Made by a program: the position numbers and the translations under genes
In this document: in pieces, positions 34,239 to 44,549 of the stretch
Layout: each line of letters begins with the position of its first letter
How positions within the stretch are numbered: position 1 is the first letter of the stretch
From: JBKPNJ01 sp963695705
Lineage (GTDB): Bacteria > Actinomycetota > Actinomycetes > Propionibacteriales > Nocardioidaceae
Length of the DNA stretch: 64,000 nucleotides
NCBI GenBank assembly: GCA_963695705.1
Contig: CAVOHB010000010.1
Span: 186,001-250,000, forward strand
Direction: 5' to 3'
The notes under the pieces: generated by a model
Database searches by the model: none
Told to the model about the DNA's origin: nothing
The model's input: the letters and a program-made list of their open reading frames with translations, nothing else

Positions 34239-35255
34239 ATGCGTTACGAGGGTTCGGTCACTGCGCTCTCCTGGATTCCCAGCGAGGCCGTCACCGGCGT
34301 GCTCTTCCGCGTCCCGTTCGAGGTCGGCGTGTCCCACTACGACGATCCCCCGCCCGACGTCATGACCGACATCGACGGGATCCTCGCCGCCGACCGCGCC
34401 AGGTTCATCAACCGGCTGTCGGCCTGGGTAGAGGTGCGCGATGGCGTGATCGTCGACCATGGTCAGTCCGGCGGCGGTCGGATCGGATCGACGACCCTGC
34501 GGATGGGAAAGCGGGGCATGACGTTCGCGGCCGTTGCCCTGCCCGACCGGCAGAGCGCGCAGCCGATCGACAACACAGCCGTGCGCTTCGAGCAGACGGC
34601 AGGTGGGCGTACGGGCGTCCCCATGCCGCGTCGGGTGAGTCATCCGCCCTATGTCCAGCTGTCCGCCCCGCTGGCGTGGACCACCCTGGCTCTGACGCTC
34701 CATGCCGACGGTACGCGAGAGTTCGAGCTGACCGGAGCCAGCCAGTTCCCCCGCCACTGGGTATACGACCACGATGGGCAGCTCGCCGCCAAGTCGGCGA
34801 CGATCGACTACCGCAAGTGGAGCACGGACGCATTCGGTCGGCACTCACCCTGGGGCGATGCCGACTCACCGGCACTCGTGAGCGAGGTGGAGACAGCACT
34901 GGAGCGCGAGCTGTCCCAGCACATCATGCGGGCCGGGGCGACGCCCAAGATCCGACGACTGCGTGAGGGCGAGGTGCTGACCGAGCAGGGAGAACTGGCC
35001 GACGACCTTTTCCTGTTGCTCGACGGGGTCTTGCGCGTTGAGATCGACGGAGAGGTGCTTACCGAAGTCGGACCCGGCGCGGTGCTCGGCGAGCGGGCCA
35101 TCCTCGAGTCCGGGCGTCGCACCGCCACCCTCACCGCGGCCACACGATGCACCGTGGCTGTGGCCCACCGCAGCAGCGTCGACCCAGAAGCGTTGCGCGA
35201 GGTGGCACGCGGACACCGGCGCGAAGAGAGCGGCGGCCAGGCAGAGCCAGGATGA
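34239..35255 (+). CDS. Cyclic-nucleotide-binding-domain protein with unknown N-terminal domain
   Basis: The 338-residue protein has residues about 1-215 as a beta-rich domain I do not recognise. It is Trp/His-rich near FPRHWVYDHDGQLAAK and contains SWIPSEAVTGVLFRVPFEVG. Residues about 230-320 form a cNMP-binding domain with LREGEVLTEQGELADDLFLL and the phosphate-binding cassette GPGAVLGERAILESGRRTAT (Glu and Arg ligands kept). There is no helix-turn-helix, so it is not a Crp-type regulator. It is divergent from the cyclase gene with only 93 bp between starts, suggesting a cyclase-effector pair. Confidence 0.75.
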   Translation: MRYEGSVTALSWIPSEAVTGVLFRVPFEVGVSHYDDPPPDVMTDIDGILAADRARFINRLSAWVEVRDGVIVDHGQSGGGRIGSTTLRMGKRGMTFAAVALPDRQSAQPIDNTAVRFEQTAGGRTGVPMPRRVSHPPYVQLSAPLAWTTLALTLHADGTREFELTGASQFPRHWVYDHDGQLAAKSATIDYRKWSTDAFGRHSPWGDADSPALVSEVETALERELSQHIMRAGATPKIRRLREGEVLTEQGELADDLFLLLDGVLRVEIDGEVLTEVGPGAVLGERAILESGRRTATLTAATRCTVAVAHRSSVDPEALREVARGHRREESGGQAEPG

Positions 35256-35281
35256 CCTTCCGGATCTGGACCATCCGAATG

Positions 35282-35836
35282 TCAGCCGCCGCCTGAGCCG
35301 CCCAGCTGAAATTCGGCCAGCGCATGCCACGAGCCGGGAGCATCGGAGCCTGCTATCAGGCTCAGCCTCTCGACCCGGGTCCGCAGCGGCAGGTGCCGGC
35401 GTACCTCCTCGGCCGCTGCACGTAGCCGCTCGCGGGGTCCGCCGTCGCCGATCGTCAGATGGGGGATCGGGTCTGAGTGCGCGCCAGCGTAGGGCGGGCA
35501 TTCCGGATAGCGATCCCAGACCGCCTTGGTGAGCGCACGGAACGGCAGGTCCGGATCTGGCGCCAACCACACCACGACGTCGCCGAACCATTCGACGCGT
35601 TCGAGAGCGAGGTCGAAGGCGGTCATCGAACCGGTGATGGTCTGCAGTTCCGCGATCACGTCCTCGTCGATGCGCTGCGGCTCCAGGAATGGATACAGCA
35701 CGGTCACATGTGCCGGCACACCCCAGGAGGCAGCGCGGTCCAGCTCGGTACGCCACGCCGCGACCGCCGGCTCGGCCGCCGGGACGGGCACGATGAGAGC
35801 CGACTGGGTCGGCGGTGAGGGCGTTTCCGCGGTCAT
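35282..35836 (-). CDS. 2H-phosphoesterase / 2'-5' RNA ligase-like protein
   Basis: The 184-residue protein has the two HxT/S-phi signature motifs of the 2H superfamily: HVTVLYPF near residue 49 and HLTIGDG near residue 127. Such proteins act on 2',3'-cyclic phosphates or ADP-ribose derivatives; substrate is unknown here. ATG at 35836 is chosen over 35857. It is convergent with the cNMP-binding gene and is the last gene before tRNA-Lys. Confidence 0.85.
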   Translation of the reverse strand: MTAETPSPPTQSALIVPVPAAEPAVAAWRTELDRAASWGVPAHVTVLYPFLEPQRIDEDVIAELQTITGSMTAFDLALERVEWFGDVVVWLAPDPDLPFRALTKAVWDRYPECPPYAGAHSDPIPHLTIGDGGPRERLRAAAEEVRRHLPLRTRVERLSLIAGSDAPGSWHALAEFQLGGSGGG

Positions 35837-35987
35837 GGACGACGACAGTACGGCCATCGGCGCGCCAGCCCGCTCGGCCGCCGAACCGTCTCGCCGGAGG
35901 AATGCGGCACACTGTCACGAGCGGAGGGCGCACCTGGCGCCTCCGCCGCGATGCGGCCGGGCCGATCCGGGCTTTGTCGACCTCGTC

Positions 35988-36060
35988 GGGCCTCTAGCTC
36001 AAATGGCAGAGCAGCGGACTTTTAATCCGCGGGTTGTGGGTTCGAGTCCCACGGGGCCCA
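35988..36060 (+). tRNA. tRNA-Lys (anticodon TTT)
   Basis: The 73-nt cloverleaf has acceptor GGGCCTC/GGGGCCC with discriminator A, D-arm AGCTCAAATGGCAGAGC, anticodon stem GCGGA/TCCGC with loop CTTTTAA (anticodon at 36021-36023), and T-arm with GGTTCGAGTCCC. The CCA is not encoded. An integrase relic starts immediately at its 3' end, marking it as an integration site. Confidence 0.97.
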
Positions 36061-37222
36061 CTCACATAAGCGGCAGGTCAGCTGCCCTGATTCACTCTGC
36101 GTAGTTGGGATGATTGTCGCCTCGGGTCCGCACCAGGGGCACACCAAGATTTCGCGCGTCGCTGCATCCAACCGCTCGGCAACCGCGTCCAGGTCGTCAT
36201 CGAACAGCTCCGCGTACACGTCCAGGGTCATGGCAGCGGACTTGTGCCCGAGCATCCGCTGCACTGCCTTCACGTTCGCGCCGGCGCTCACGGCCAGGCT
36301 CGCCGCGGTGTGCCTGAGCTCATGCGGCGTCAGCCCGTCGAGGCCAGCCGCTCGGACTGCCGGGATCGAAGACCTGTCGCCGCAAGTTGCGCAGCAGCAA
36401 CACACCGCCCCGCGGCGCAGCGGAACACGAAGCTCCTCGCGGCCCCTGACCGGCCACCTGGTTGGCCAGCGCAGTCGACCAGCGAACGGGCGGAGCGGCA
36501 CCGACCTGGTCGCGTGGTTCTTCGTCGTGCCGAACACCGCCTTGCCCTTGCACCTCCGTCACGCTCTCGGCGATTATCCAGTCGTCGGCGCATCAGGTCC
36601 ACCCGACCGACCCTGAGCGCCGCCAGCTCACCGAAACGAAGACCGGTGTAGGCCAGGACCCGTATCGACCAGTCCGTCGTCCCCGGCTGCCTCAGCCAGT
36701 GCGGCGACCTGTGCGTGAGTCAGGTACCGCTTGTCGGGTTCGGCCTCGAGCGCGGCAGACCCACGCCGTCGGCAGGGTTACGGACAATCCGCGCGTCCTT
36801 GACCGCCGACGCCAGCATTAGCGACAGCACGCGGTGTGCCTGCCGGACGGATGAAGCCGCGAGACCACTGTCGGAGAGCCCAGCGACCCACGCGCTGACT
36901 CCGGCGTGAGCGACGGAGCTGAGGGGCACTGTTTCCCAACTGGGCAGGATATGCACACGCACCAGGGACTCGTAGCGCGCTCGGGTGGACGGTTTCACCT
37001 GGAGTTGTCGCAGCCAGACCTTCGACCAGTCACCGGTGTCATGCGCGAACGCGTCGGATCAATGTACGTTCCAACCAGCTGAGAGTGGTCGATGCCCGTC
37101 AGGTATCGCTCCGCGTCGAGTTTGCGTTGGAAGGTGCGTTTGCGTTGCGCACCGGATGGGTCCCGCCATCGCACCTGCCAGGTGACCCTGCTGTTGTGCA
37201 CACGTCGCTCAATGCTCGCCAC
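36061..37222 (-). pseudogene. Broken tyrosine recombinase (integrase) at tRNA-Lys
   Basis: Pieces in different minus-strand frames add up to a phage/ICE-type integrase. The N-terminal arm-binding part is VHNSRVTWQVRWRDPSGAQ. The core-binding domain is STRARYESLVRVHILPSW then LAASSVRQAHRVLSLMLASA. The catalytic end has HELRHTAASL and MLGHKSAAMTLDVYAEL. GTG at 37222 with GAGGAGGT upstream was the likely start. At least three frameshifts separate the parts. The C-terminus runs into the tRNA, as in elements that use the tRNA 3' end as attB. Non-functional. Confidence 0.85.
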
Positions 37223-37240
37223 GACGTACCTCCTCGACAA

Positions 37241-37464
37241 GCAGGGGCTCCCCCTCCTGCCAGCGCCTCCTCGAGGTCAACCGCCGCGGCGGCGGCCTCC
37301 GCGCGTGCGTTCCTCAACTCGCTATGTAGCCGGTCCTCCCACGGCTGGTGACCGCCGAGCACTCGATCGATGTCGCGGTCTAGCTCTTCCTTGATCAGGT
37401 CGACAACCTTTTTCGCGACGCGGAGTCTTCGGCGGGCCGTCTCGGCGGTGTCCGGCGCCTTCAC
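37241..37464 (-). CDS. Small helical protein just upstream of the integrase relic
   Basis: The frame from 37464 gives a charged helical segment (ARRRLRVAKKVVDLIKEELD, then HSELRNARAEAAAAAVDLEE) of about 75 residues. It then loses coding character on entering the integrase start region. Position and size resemble excisionase-like or accessory genes, but no helix-turn-helix is evident. Real stop uncertain. Confidence 0.3.
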
Positions 37465-37517
37465 CTCGCGATGGGTTAGCTCGCCTAGCTGCTTTCCATT
37501 CGCTGTCGGGAACCTCC

Positions 37518-38653
37518 GTGTCGTACGTGCTTCTCGTTCAACTCAGGAAGCTGTTCGCGGCCGCGCAGCCACTCTCGAGCCGCGGCTGCTGCAACGGGCC
37601 GCAGGTCCGGGGCTACCTCTACAAGCGCGTCGTCGTTGCGGGGGATGAAGAGGTGCACCGGCGCGACGTTCAGCAGCAGGCCCTCGTCGCCAAATTCAAT
37701 CCGGCTGAGTCAGACCCCACCTCGGGGCGGTTCATCCAGTCCGATCCCTATGTGGCGACAGAGCTGTGGGACCACGCAAGACCCCCTGAGTCCTGGGTGT
37801 CGGACGCTGTTTGGCACAACCGGTGGACACCAGCCCACGCGGCTATCGACGCGGGCGACCTGATTTTCGTGTTCCGCAGTGAGCCAAGGATCAACGGCAA
37901 GGTTCTGTCTGACCCAACACGGCTAAAGGGCCAGCGCTACCTTCTTGGTCTCTGGTGGAGTCGCTCGCGTGCACCGTCGTTACCTGGCTCACCCCCGCAA
38001 TCGAGTGGTCACCGACGTGTGGCACGTTCCGCTGGTGCGCTTCGATGACCCCGTACACGTGCATACCATCCGGCGTCATCCGGTCCTGGACGACCTGAGT
38101 CGATTCACGAACTCAACGAGAGCTGCATTGGTTCAGGCGTCGCCGTATGAGGCAGCGGCGCTAGCGGCAGCATGCTCTCTTCCCAGCTGGGTGCTCACAG
38201 ACTCCGATCCGGTAGACATGGCCCGCCGGCTAGCTCGAATCCGCACCGGAGCGCTTCCCGGTGACCTCGTGTACCGGACAAGTGCGGTAGCTCGGTATGA
38301 GTACATTCATGCCATCGAAACGGCTGCCAGCCACCGGGTACAGGGTGACCTTGACGATGCCAACTGGAGCGTCATCAGCAGAGAACGCAAGCCTGGTTGG
38401 GGTGCTGACTTGGACTGTCAGCGAGCGCTGCCGCGCCAGCCGAGCGGAGTATCGAGCTGTTGAGGTGAAAGGAAAGAAAGGTAAGAACCTAAACTCAGTT
38501 GTCCTGCAACGCTCACAATATGATGAGGCCCGTCGGAGTGCCCAGGCGCGGGATAACTACTGGTGGTTGGTGATGTGTCCTAAGCTCTCCATCAACCGCC
38601 CCCCGCTTTCATCGAGCACGGCGCGGATTGGGTTTTACAGCATTGGCCACTGA
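37518..38653 (+). pseudogene. DUF3883-type protein, two frameshifts
   Basis: Three successive frames form one protein. The N-terminal part contains FIQSDPYVATELWDHARPPE and AAIDAGDLIFVFRS. The middle contains YLAHPRNRVVTDVWHVPLVRF and DLVYRTSAVARYEYIHAIET. The C-terminal part contains EYRAVEVKGKKGKNLNSVVL followed by DNYWWLVM, the DUF3883 signature. Breaks are near 37965 and 38430. DUF3883 often occurs at the C-terminus of DNA-handling or defence-associated proteins. Start uncertain (about 37518-37600). Dead or dying gene of the island. Confidence 0.7.
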
Positions 38654-38844
38654 ACCGAGTCAGGTGAGCAGTCGGGCGATCGATGATCGGATGCGTTGTC
38701 CGATGACACTTCCGGGCCGGGTTACAACGGGGATCGAGCAGCATTCGTAGGGGGACGGCACCTGTTTGTAGTTCGTAGCACGCGATCACGCTGCCGGGAT
38801 CGTGGCTTGGTGATGTTGCCGCGTCCTGGGTCCATCATGTAGTT

Positions 38845-41539
38845 ATGGCCGAGTTGCCGACCGGCACGGTGACGATGTTGTTCTCCGACATCGAGGGTTC
38901 CACGCTGCTGCTCAGCCGCCTTGGGTCCGCGTATGCCGAAGCGCTGGATGGCCAGCGCAAGGTGCTGCGCAAGGCGTGGGCGGCCCATGGTGGTACGGAG
39001 ATGGGGACCGAGGGGGACAGCTTCTTCGTGGTGTTCCCGACCGCGCCGGATGCGGTGGCCGCTGCGACCCAGGCGCAGCGCGAGCTGGCCAGCTACCCGT
39101 GGCCAGGCGGGGAGCGGGTTCGGGTGCGGATGGGGATTCACACGGGATCTCCGACCGTGCATGACGGTGGCTATGTGGGGATGGATGTGCACCGGGCGGC
39201 CAGGATCGCCGGTGCAGCCCATGGCGGGCAGGTGGTGGTGTCGTCGGCTACAGCGGAGCTGGTGAGTCTGGGCGACGATGTGCGGCTACGTGATCTGGGC
39301 TCGCACCGGCTCAAGGACATTCCGGCACCGGAGCATCTGTTCCAGCTGGCCATGGAGGGGTTGCAGACCGAGTTTCCGTCGCTGAAGACGTTGGGTGCGG
39401 CGTCGAGCCTGCCGGTGCCGACGACACCGCTGGTGGGTCGCGATGGTGAGCTCGCGGAGCTGACGGCGCTGCTCCGCTCGCCGGGGGTGCGACTGGTGAC
39501 GTTGACCGGTCCTGGTGGCTCGGGGAAGACCCGGCTGGCTATCGGGGTGGCGCAGCGGCTGGTGGAGATGTTTCCGGATGGTGTGTTCTTCGTGCCGCTG
39601 GCGGCGGTCAGCACCGTGGAGGTGATGTGGACCAGCATCGCCGAGGTGTTGGATGTGCCACCGGAGGATCGCGTCCCGCCCTCGCTGTTCAGCTATCTGG
39701 CTCATCGCTCGGCGTTGTTGGTGTTGGACAACCTCGAGCAATTATCGGGTGCGGATGGTGTGGTTGCCGACCTGTTGGAGGCGGCACCGAAGGTGTCGGT
39801 GATCGCGACCTCCCGGCGTCCGCTGCATGTCTCCGGGGAACACGAGCATCCGGTTCCGCCGCTGGAACTGCCAGACGACGCCGATCTCGCGGGTGCGTCC
39901 ACCTCAGCGGCGGTGCAGCTGTTCGTTCAGCGCGCCCGGATGGTGCGCCCGAGCTTCGCTCTCACTGTCGACAATGCGGCTGATGTCGTGGCTGTGTGTA
40001 CCCGTCTGGACGGGTTGCCGCTGGCTATCGAGCTCGCCGCGGCTCGGAGCAAGCTGCTCAGCCCGCATGCCTTGCTGGCCCGGCTGGACAAGGTGTTGGA
40101 CATCGCTGCCAGCGGCAGCCAGGGCTCGAGCCGACAGCAGACGATGCGGAACACCATCGCCTGGTCCTACGACCTGCTGACCCCGCAGCAGCAGGTGTTC
40201 TTCCGCCGGTTGGGGGTGTTCGCCGGAGGCGCAGACCTTGACGCCATCGCCGCCGTGACAACCACCGAGAACGGCACTGGCGGCGACGACCCGTTGGATC
40301 TGGTGGCGGATCTGGTGGACGCCAGCTTGATCACCGTCATCGACATCCCCGGATGGCGAACCACGCATCGGCATGTTGGAAACCATCCGAACCTATGCGG
40401 TCGACCAACTCAATGCGACGGGCGAGCGTGACGTGATTCGGGAACGGCACGCCGAGCACTATCTGGCGCTGGCGGAATCCCTGGTGCCACAACTGACGAC
40501 CAGCCACGGACTGACCTCACGCCAGCGGTTACAGGCTGAAAGCGACAATTTTCGGGCCGCGCTCACGTGGGCGCTGCAACCGGACACCTCCACACCACCC
40601 ACGCAAGAGCGGGCACGGATAGGCCTGCGGTTGTGCGCAGCCCTTTACTTCTTCTGGCAGTGGCATGGTTTCATCCCCGAGATCCGCCGGTGGCATGAAC
40701 GGGCGCTCGCAGTGGACTCCGGTATCGACAGCCGCGAACGGGCCGCAGTCCTGGTCGCTCTCGGATGGCTGGAGGACTGGCCCCGCGGCGACGCGCGACC
40801 TGCCGATCTACTGCAACAGGCATTGGACATCAGCCGTCGGCTGGGGGACGTGGGTGGGATCTCCGACGCGCTTAGAGAGATCGGCTACCTGAAGCGACGG
40901 ACGGGGACATCAGCATCGCCGCTGATCTGATCGAGCAGTCCATCGTGCTGGCCAGCCAGCTCGGTGACAATCTCCGGTTGGCATGGTCACTGTGGGCACT
41001 CGGTGAGGTGGAAACCGAGCGAGGCAACTACGACCCGGCGATCAAGTTGTACGAACAAGCACAAGTCCTCGCCCGGCAACGCGGGGACGAAAGCCTAGTC
41101 CTGGCCCTCGAAAGCTGGATAGCGGTCAGACCTAGCCTCCTCTGGTCGCGCCCCAGAGGCAGCGAGTCGCCTACACAGCATCTCCGCCGACGTGCTGACA
41201 ATCTCCGACCAGAGCCTGAGCAGCAACATGCTCTCCGTTCACGCACACGTCTGCGCCGCCCTCGGTGATGCTGAACGTGCGGCCAGACTGCTCGGAGCGC
41301 ACTGGGCCCACTACGCCAAGAAAGGGGTGCCCCTCGAACCCATCGGGGAGGAAGCCTGGCTACAGCGAACCGGGCTCGCCACGGCCCGCGACACCCTCGG
41401 CCAACAGCGCTGGGAACGAGCACTCAACGTAGGAGCCGAGTACACCCTCGAGGAGGCTCTCGCCGACGCCGAACAAGCAACAACACCGGACCAGCGGCGA
41501 CAAACCAACAGCACGGGCCTTGGCGAAGGCAGTCAATGA
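38845..41539 (+). pseudogene. Frameshifted paralogue of the cyclase/STAND-ATPase/TPR protein
   Basis: The first frame (38845-40350) is a full cyclase domain (LFSDIEGSTLLLSRLG, MGTEGDSFFVVF, DVHRAARIAGAAHGG) plus STAND NTPase (GPGGSGKT, LLVLDNLEQL). A +1 shift near 40355 leads to MLETIRTYAVDQLNATGERD, another near 40900 to LASQLGDNLRLAWSLWALGE, and another near 41130-41190 to the TPR end (LGDAERAARLLGAHW). The order matches the intact gene at 31479-34145 on the other strand. Only the N-terminal cyclase-ATPase (about 500 residues) could still be made. Confidence 0.85.
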
Positions 41540-41743
41540 AACAAGTAACCAAGCCCGATGCGGTAGCTCACGGACAGGTGCATCGGAGAACCGATCCGAT
41601 GACCCCTATGCATAGACCTCGAAACCAGGGACAGGCTTACCTCCGAGCGCGTCCGGCCGGGATGCGTTAGCCCTGCGAGTGCCACGAGCCAACGCGACCG
41701 TGGACTTGACCACGACAACGCGAACCCTGTCAGTACGGAGGTG

Positions 41744-41842
41744 ATGCCGTTGGCTCTTGTCGTGAACGAAACACCGCATCTGCTTCTGCGGCTTGCGATC
41801 GGATCGGGCGGTGCTTACATACCGCAGAAGACGAAGGAGTAA
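41744..41842 (+). CDS. Possible 32-codon ORF
   Basis: ATG with ACGGAGG just upstream opens a 32-codon frame (starts MPLALVVNETPHLLLRLAIG) ending at TAA. It is part hydrophobic. No homologue was recognised and the ribosome-site spacing is short, so this is weak. Confidence 0.25.
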   Translation: MPLALVVNETPHLLLRLAIGSGGAYIPQKTKE

Positions 41843-41866
41843 TGCGGGCGGGGGGGAGGGCCCCGC

Positions 41867-42639
41867 TCAGCCCTGGCGTACCGCGAAGACTCGGCTGGGG
41901 TTCAGGACCGGTTCGGATGATGCCTTCTTACGAGGTTCGACAAACTGTCTGGTCGGGAGAGCGCCGTCGATGACATCCCTGGCGACGTCGGACAGCCGGC
42001 GCTGGTTGCTGCGGGCGTACGAGCGCAAAATCGTGAACGCGACGTCGACCGGGATGCCTTCCCGACCGGCGAGGACACCTTGGCCTGTTCGACCAGCACC
42101 CGACTGTGCAGCGCTGTCTGGAGCTGCTCGGCGAGCACCGTGCGCTTGCGGAGCGCTCGCTGCTGCACCAACCCGATGGCCGCTAGGTCCGCGAACGCCT
42201 GCTGCAGCCGCTGATCCGCGGAAGTCATCTCCCCTGGTCCACGGTGCGGAAGGTGTTCAGAGCACCGAGGACATCGTCTCCTACGTGAAGCGGGACCGCG
42301 TACACCGCGCAGTAGTCCGACTCTTGACGTCGCTTACTGAAATGGGGCCAGCGGGGGTCCCCGTCGCCGATGTCGACGGTGGGTGCTCCACTGGTGAAGC
42401 ACTCCAGGCAGGGACCCTCCCGATTGTCCAGCTCGAACAGCTCCAACATCTTGACCTGATACGAGGTCGTCGCCAGTATCTGCAGCTCCCGGCCGTCGGA
42501 GCATCAATCCGCCGGCCTCACCGAGCAGGTCCGCCGATCGATCCACCAGGGTGTGCATGAAGTCGACCACGTCATAGTCCGCGACCAGGGAGTCGGTCAG
42601 TCCGCTCAACGCCGCAGCCGCCGTCGTGTCCCCCGTCAT
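41867..42639 (-). pseudogene. GAF-ANTAR transcription antiterminator-type protein, frameshifted
   Basis: Three minus-strand frames give one GAF-ANTAR protein. The GAF part has DSLVADYDVVDFMHTLVDRS, then REGPCLECFTSGAPTVDIGD and VYAVPLHVGDDVLGALNTF. The ANTAR part has DQRLQQAFADLAAIGLVQQR and LQTALHSRVLVEQAK, then after a one-base deletion GIPVDVAFTILRSYARSNQR and RLSDVARDVIDGAL. GAF-ANTAR proteins act by RNA binding and antitermination. Breaks at about 42450-42490, 42228 and 42070. Intact in order but not translatable as it stands. Confidence 0.8.
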
Positions 42640-43510
42640 GCGCTTGACCCTAACCCCCAACAGGAACTAGCGCCGTTGTCCCACGTTGCTCCTGTGGTTC
42701 TGCCCATCCCGGATAGATCGATTGCCCCGCTCCGGATGGCGGACCAGGAGGATCACCAGGAGTCCCCGCAAAGACCAGGAGGTCACCGAGGATCGAATGC
42801 CGCCCTCGTCGTGCTGGACCGGGGCCGGGCTCAGACCCTGCATCGTTGTCGTCACTGTGACGCTGCTGATCTTGACCTGCTGGGCACGACTGACTAGCGT
42901 CGATTGAGCCGGCACGGAATGGCTTGGCAGACAGGTTAGGCCGGGGCGTGGCAAGGAAGGGCAACGGTGCGCTGGCCCCGGGAGGAACATTCTCCTCCGG
43001 GGGCCAACGTGTTTCTCAGGTGCGAGTCCGAAACACCAGAGTGGTAAGTAGCCCCTTCCACGCATGAGCGCTCATCTTCCTGATTCTGGGGTAGGCGCGG
43101 GCCTGGAGATGTGCATCGAACGCAGGACTTAATTCGCTCCCTGACTGCACCCACCCGGCGATGGACTTACGGCAACCAGCACCGTTCATGGCGGACGCAA
43201 CGCCCACCCTGCCAGCTGACGCCGCCGGGGTATGAGTCCACCCAGGTGACGGTCCCGGCGGGTTTGCCCCACCGAGGCTATTGACACACAGTGAGCGTCC
43301 GTAGCGATTCCCACGACCTTCATTGCGGGCTCGTTCCCCGGTTGCGACACTCGTAGCGGCAAGCGTTTCGGCCCCAGACCATGGCATAGCCTGCCAAACC
43401 GACGCCCCCATCCCCAGTGGGGGCGTCGCTGCATCGCATCATGACACTCCATCGCTGTCCGCGTCTGCGGGCAGGACCGGTTGTGTTATGCGTCGATTGC
43501 CTCGAGGGGG
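42640..43510. other. 870-bp stretch without a supported gene
   Basis: Apart from the hairpin at 42973-43006, no frame shows family resemblance or steady GC3 bias. Short frames on both strands are probably shadows or decayed sequence. Confidence 0.5.
42973..43006. terminator. GC-rich hairpin (one mismatch)
   Basis: TGGCCCCGGGAGGA and TCCTCCGGGGGCCA pair with one mismatch around a short loop. It resembles a terminator, but no neighbouring gene ends here. Confidence 0.5.
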
Positions 43511-44344
43511 ATGCCATGGCGCAGCTTCGTCAGTACTCGGCCAGATCATCGGGAACCAAACCACGCGGCCGAGGAACGCGACCGTGCAGCCGAGGAACGC
43601 GACAGACTCGCGGATCAGCGTGATGCGGTCGCTGACGCCTTCGATGCTGTCGCTGATGCGCTCGACCGCGACCTCGACGTCGATGCACTCGTCGCGTCAG
43701 CAGATGCGCGCGACAGGGTGGCCGCGGCCCGCGACCGGGCAGCCGAGGAACGCGAGATGGCCGGGCACCTGCGCGACTTTCTCACCAGGAACTACGACGA
43801 CGACGTTCAGCAGGACCGCTTAGCCGCCGCGGACGACCACGAGCTATCGCGCGAGGACCGGCAGTCGGCAATGGCTGATCGTTCTGCCCTTGCCGAAGCA
43901 CGAGGAACCGTCGAACAGCTCCGTCACGAAGGCGCACATGCTCGAGCGTCCGCTGCCGCTGACCGTATCGACGCAGCGAACGACCGCGCTGAAGCAGCGA
44001 ACGAGCGCGGAAGACTCGGCGGCGAGGTCCCCAGACCCTCGGCGTGCATCGCGTTCGGACGGGCCGGGATAGCCGCGCTCAAGAAGTTGGCCCAAAGCGC
44101 TGGGCGGGCGTCAAGCCGGTCTACATATTCCCAAGTGCCCCCACCGACATCAGGTGTCAGCCGCCTAGGGGCGGCTACCGGGAGCCAGGAACAACCGCTC
44201 GGGGAGGTCCGCATGGCAGCCCACTGGTTCCGCATCCCCAGCCTCTACAGTGGTCACTCCCTCGATGAGGTGGGCAGATTGTTGCGCCCGCTAGGGCATC
44301 ACGATGAACGCGCCCACGCAAAGGGCGTACTACTACGTCGATGA
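43511..44344 (+). CDS. Asp/Arg-rich coiled-coil repeat protein (copy 1)
   Basis: From about residue 18 to 175 the protein is an almost pure helical repeat of the form xxRDxxADxRDxxA (AAEERDRAAEERDRLADQRD; later REDRQSAMADRSALAEAR and ASAAADRIDAANDRAEAANE). It aligns along its length with the minus-strand protein at 47826-48398. After about 44035 the frame loses this character, so the natural C-terminus is probably broken. The start is uncertain: ATG 43516 has the better ribosome site but is out of frame, implying an early frameshift. No known family; function unknown. Confidence 0.45.
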   Translation: MPWRSFVSTRPDHREPNHAAEERDRAAEERDRLADQRDAVADAFDAVADALDRDLDVDALVASADARDRVAAARDRAAEEREMAGHLRDFLTRNYDDDVQQDRLAAADDHELSREDRQSAMADRSALAEARGTVEQLRHEGAHARASAAADRIDAANDRAEAANERGRLGGEVPRPSACIAFGRAGIAALKKLAQSAGRASSRSTYSQVPPPTSGVSRLGAATGSQEQPLGEVRMAAHWFRIPSLYSGHSLDEVGRLLRPLGHHDERAHAKGVLLRR

Positions 44345-44549
44345 ACACGATGTCGTTCTCAAGTGCATCGGCGAGCTCACGGTCCAGGTAGGAGACGGGA
44401 TCGTCGCGTGGCCACATGAGGATCTTCCCGAGCGACATCTCCGCACCCTGCTCGCAGCTGCCGAGGAGGCCTTCCTCCACCGACCCACAGCAGGTACCCG
44501 CTGGGACTACCGCCCCCATGCCCACGGCAGGAAGCTACTGGTCGTGTGA
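44304..44549 (+). CDS. Small hypothetical protein, 81 aa
   Basis: The frame starts MNAPTQRAYYYVDEHDVVLK and contains ELTVQVGDGIVAWPHEDLPE and RHLRTLLAAAEEAFLHRP. It has a soluble, balanced composition and good codon bias, so it looks coding. No family was recognised and the ribosome site is weak. Confidence 0.4.
   Translation: MNAPTQRAYYYVDEHDVVLKCIGELTVQVGDGIVAWPHEDLPERHLRTLLAAAEEAFLHRPTAGTRWDYRPHAHGRKLLVV

Noticed and set aside
32214..35255. A 1,013-codon plus-strand frame
   Set aside because: The first two thirds are the antisense shadow of the cyclase/STAND gene; the real gene starts at 34239.
36022..36075. Protein text WDSNPQPAD at the integrase C-terminus
   Set aside because: It is the antisense translation of tRNA-Lys, not a protein motif.
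42667..43411. Minus-strand frames of 100-130 codons
   Set aside because: No consistent codon bias, no ribosome sites and no family resemblance.
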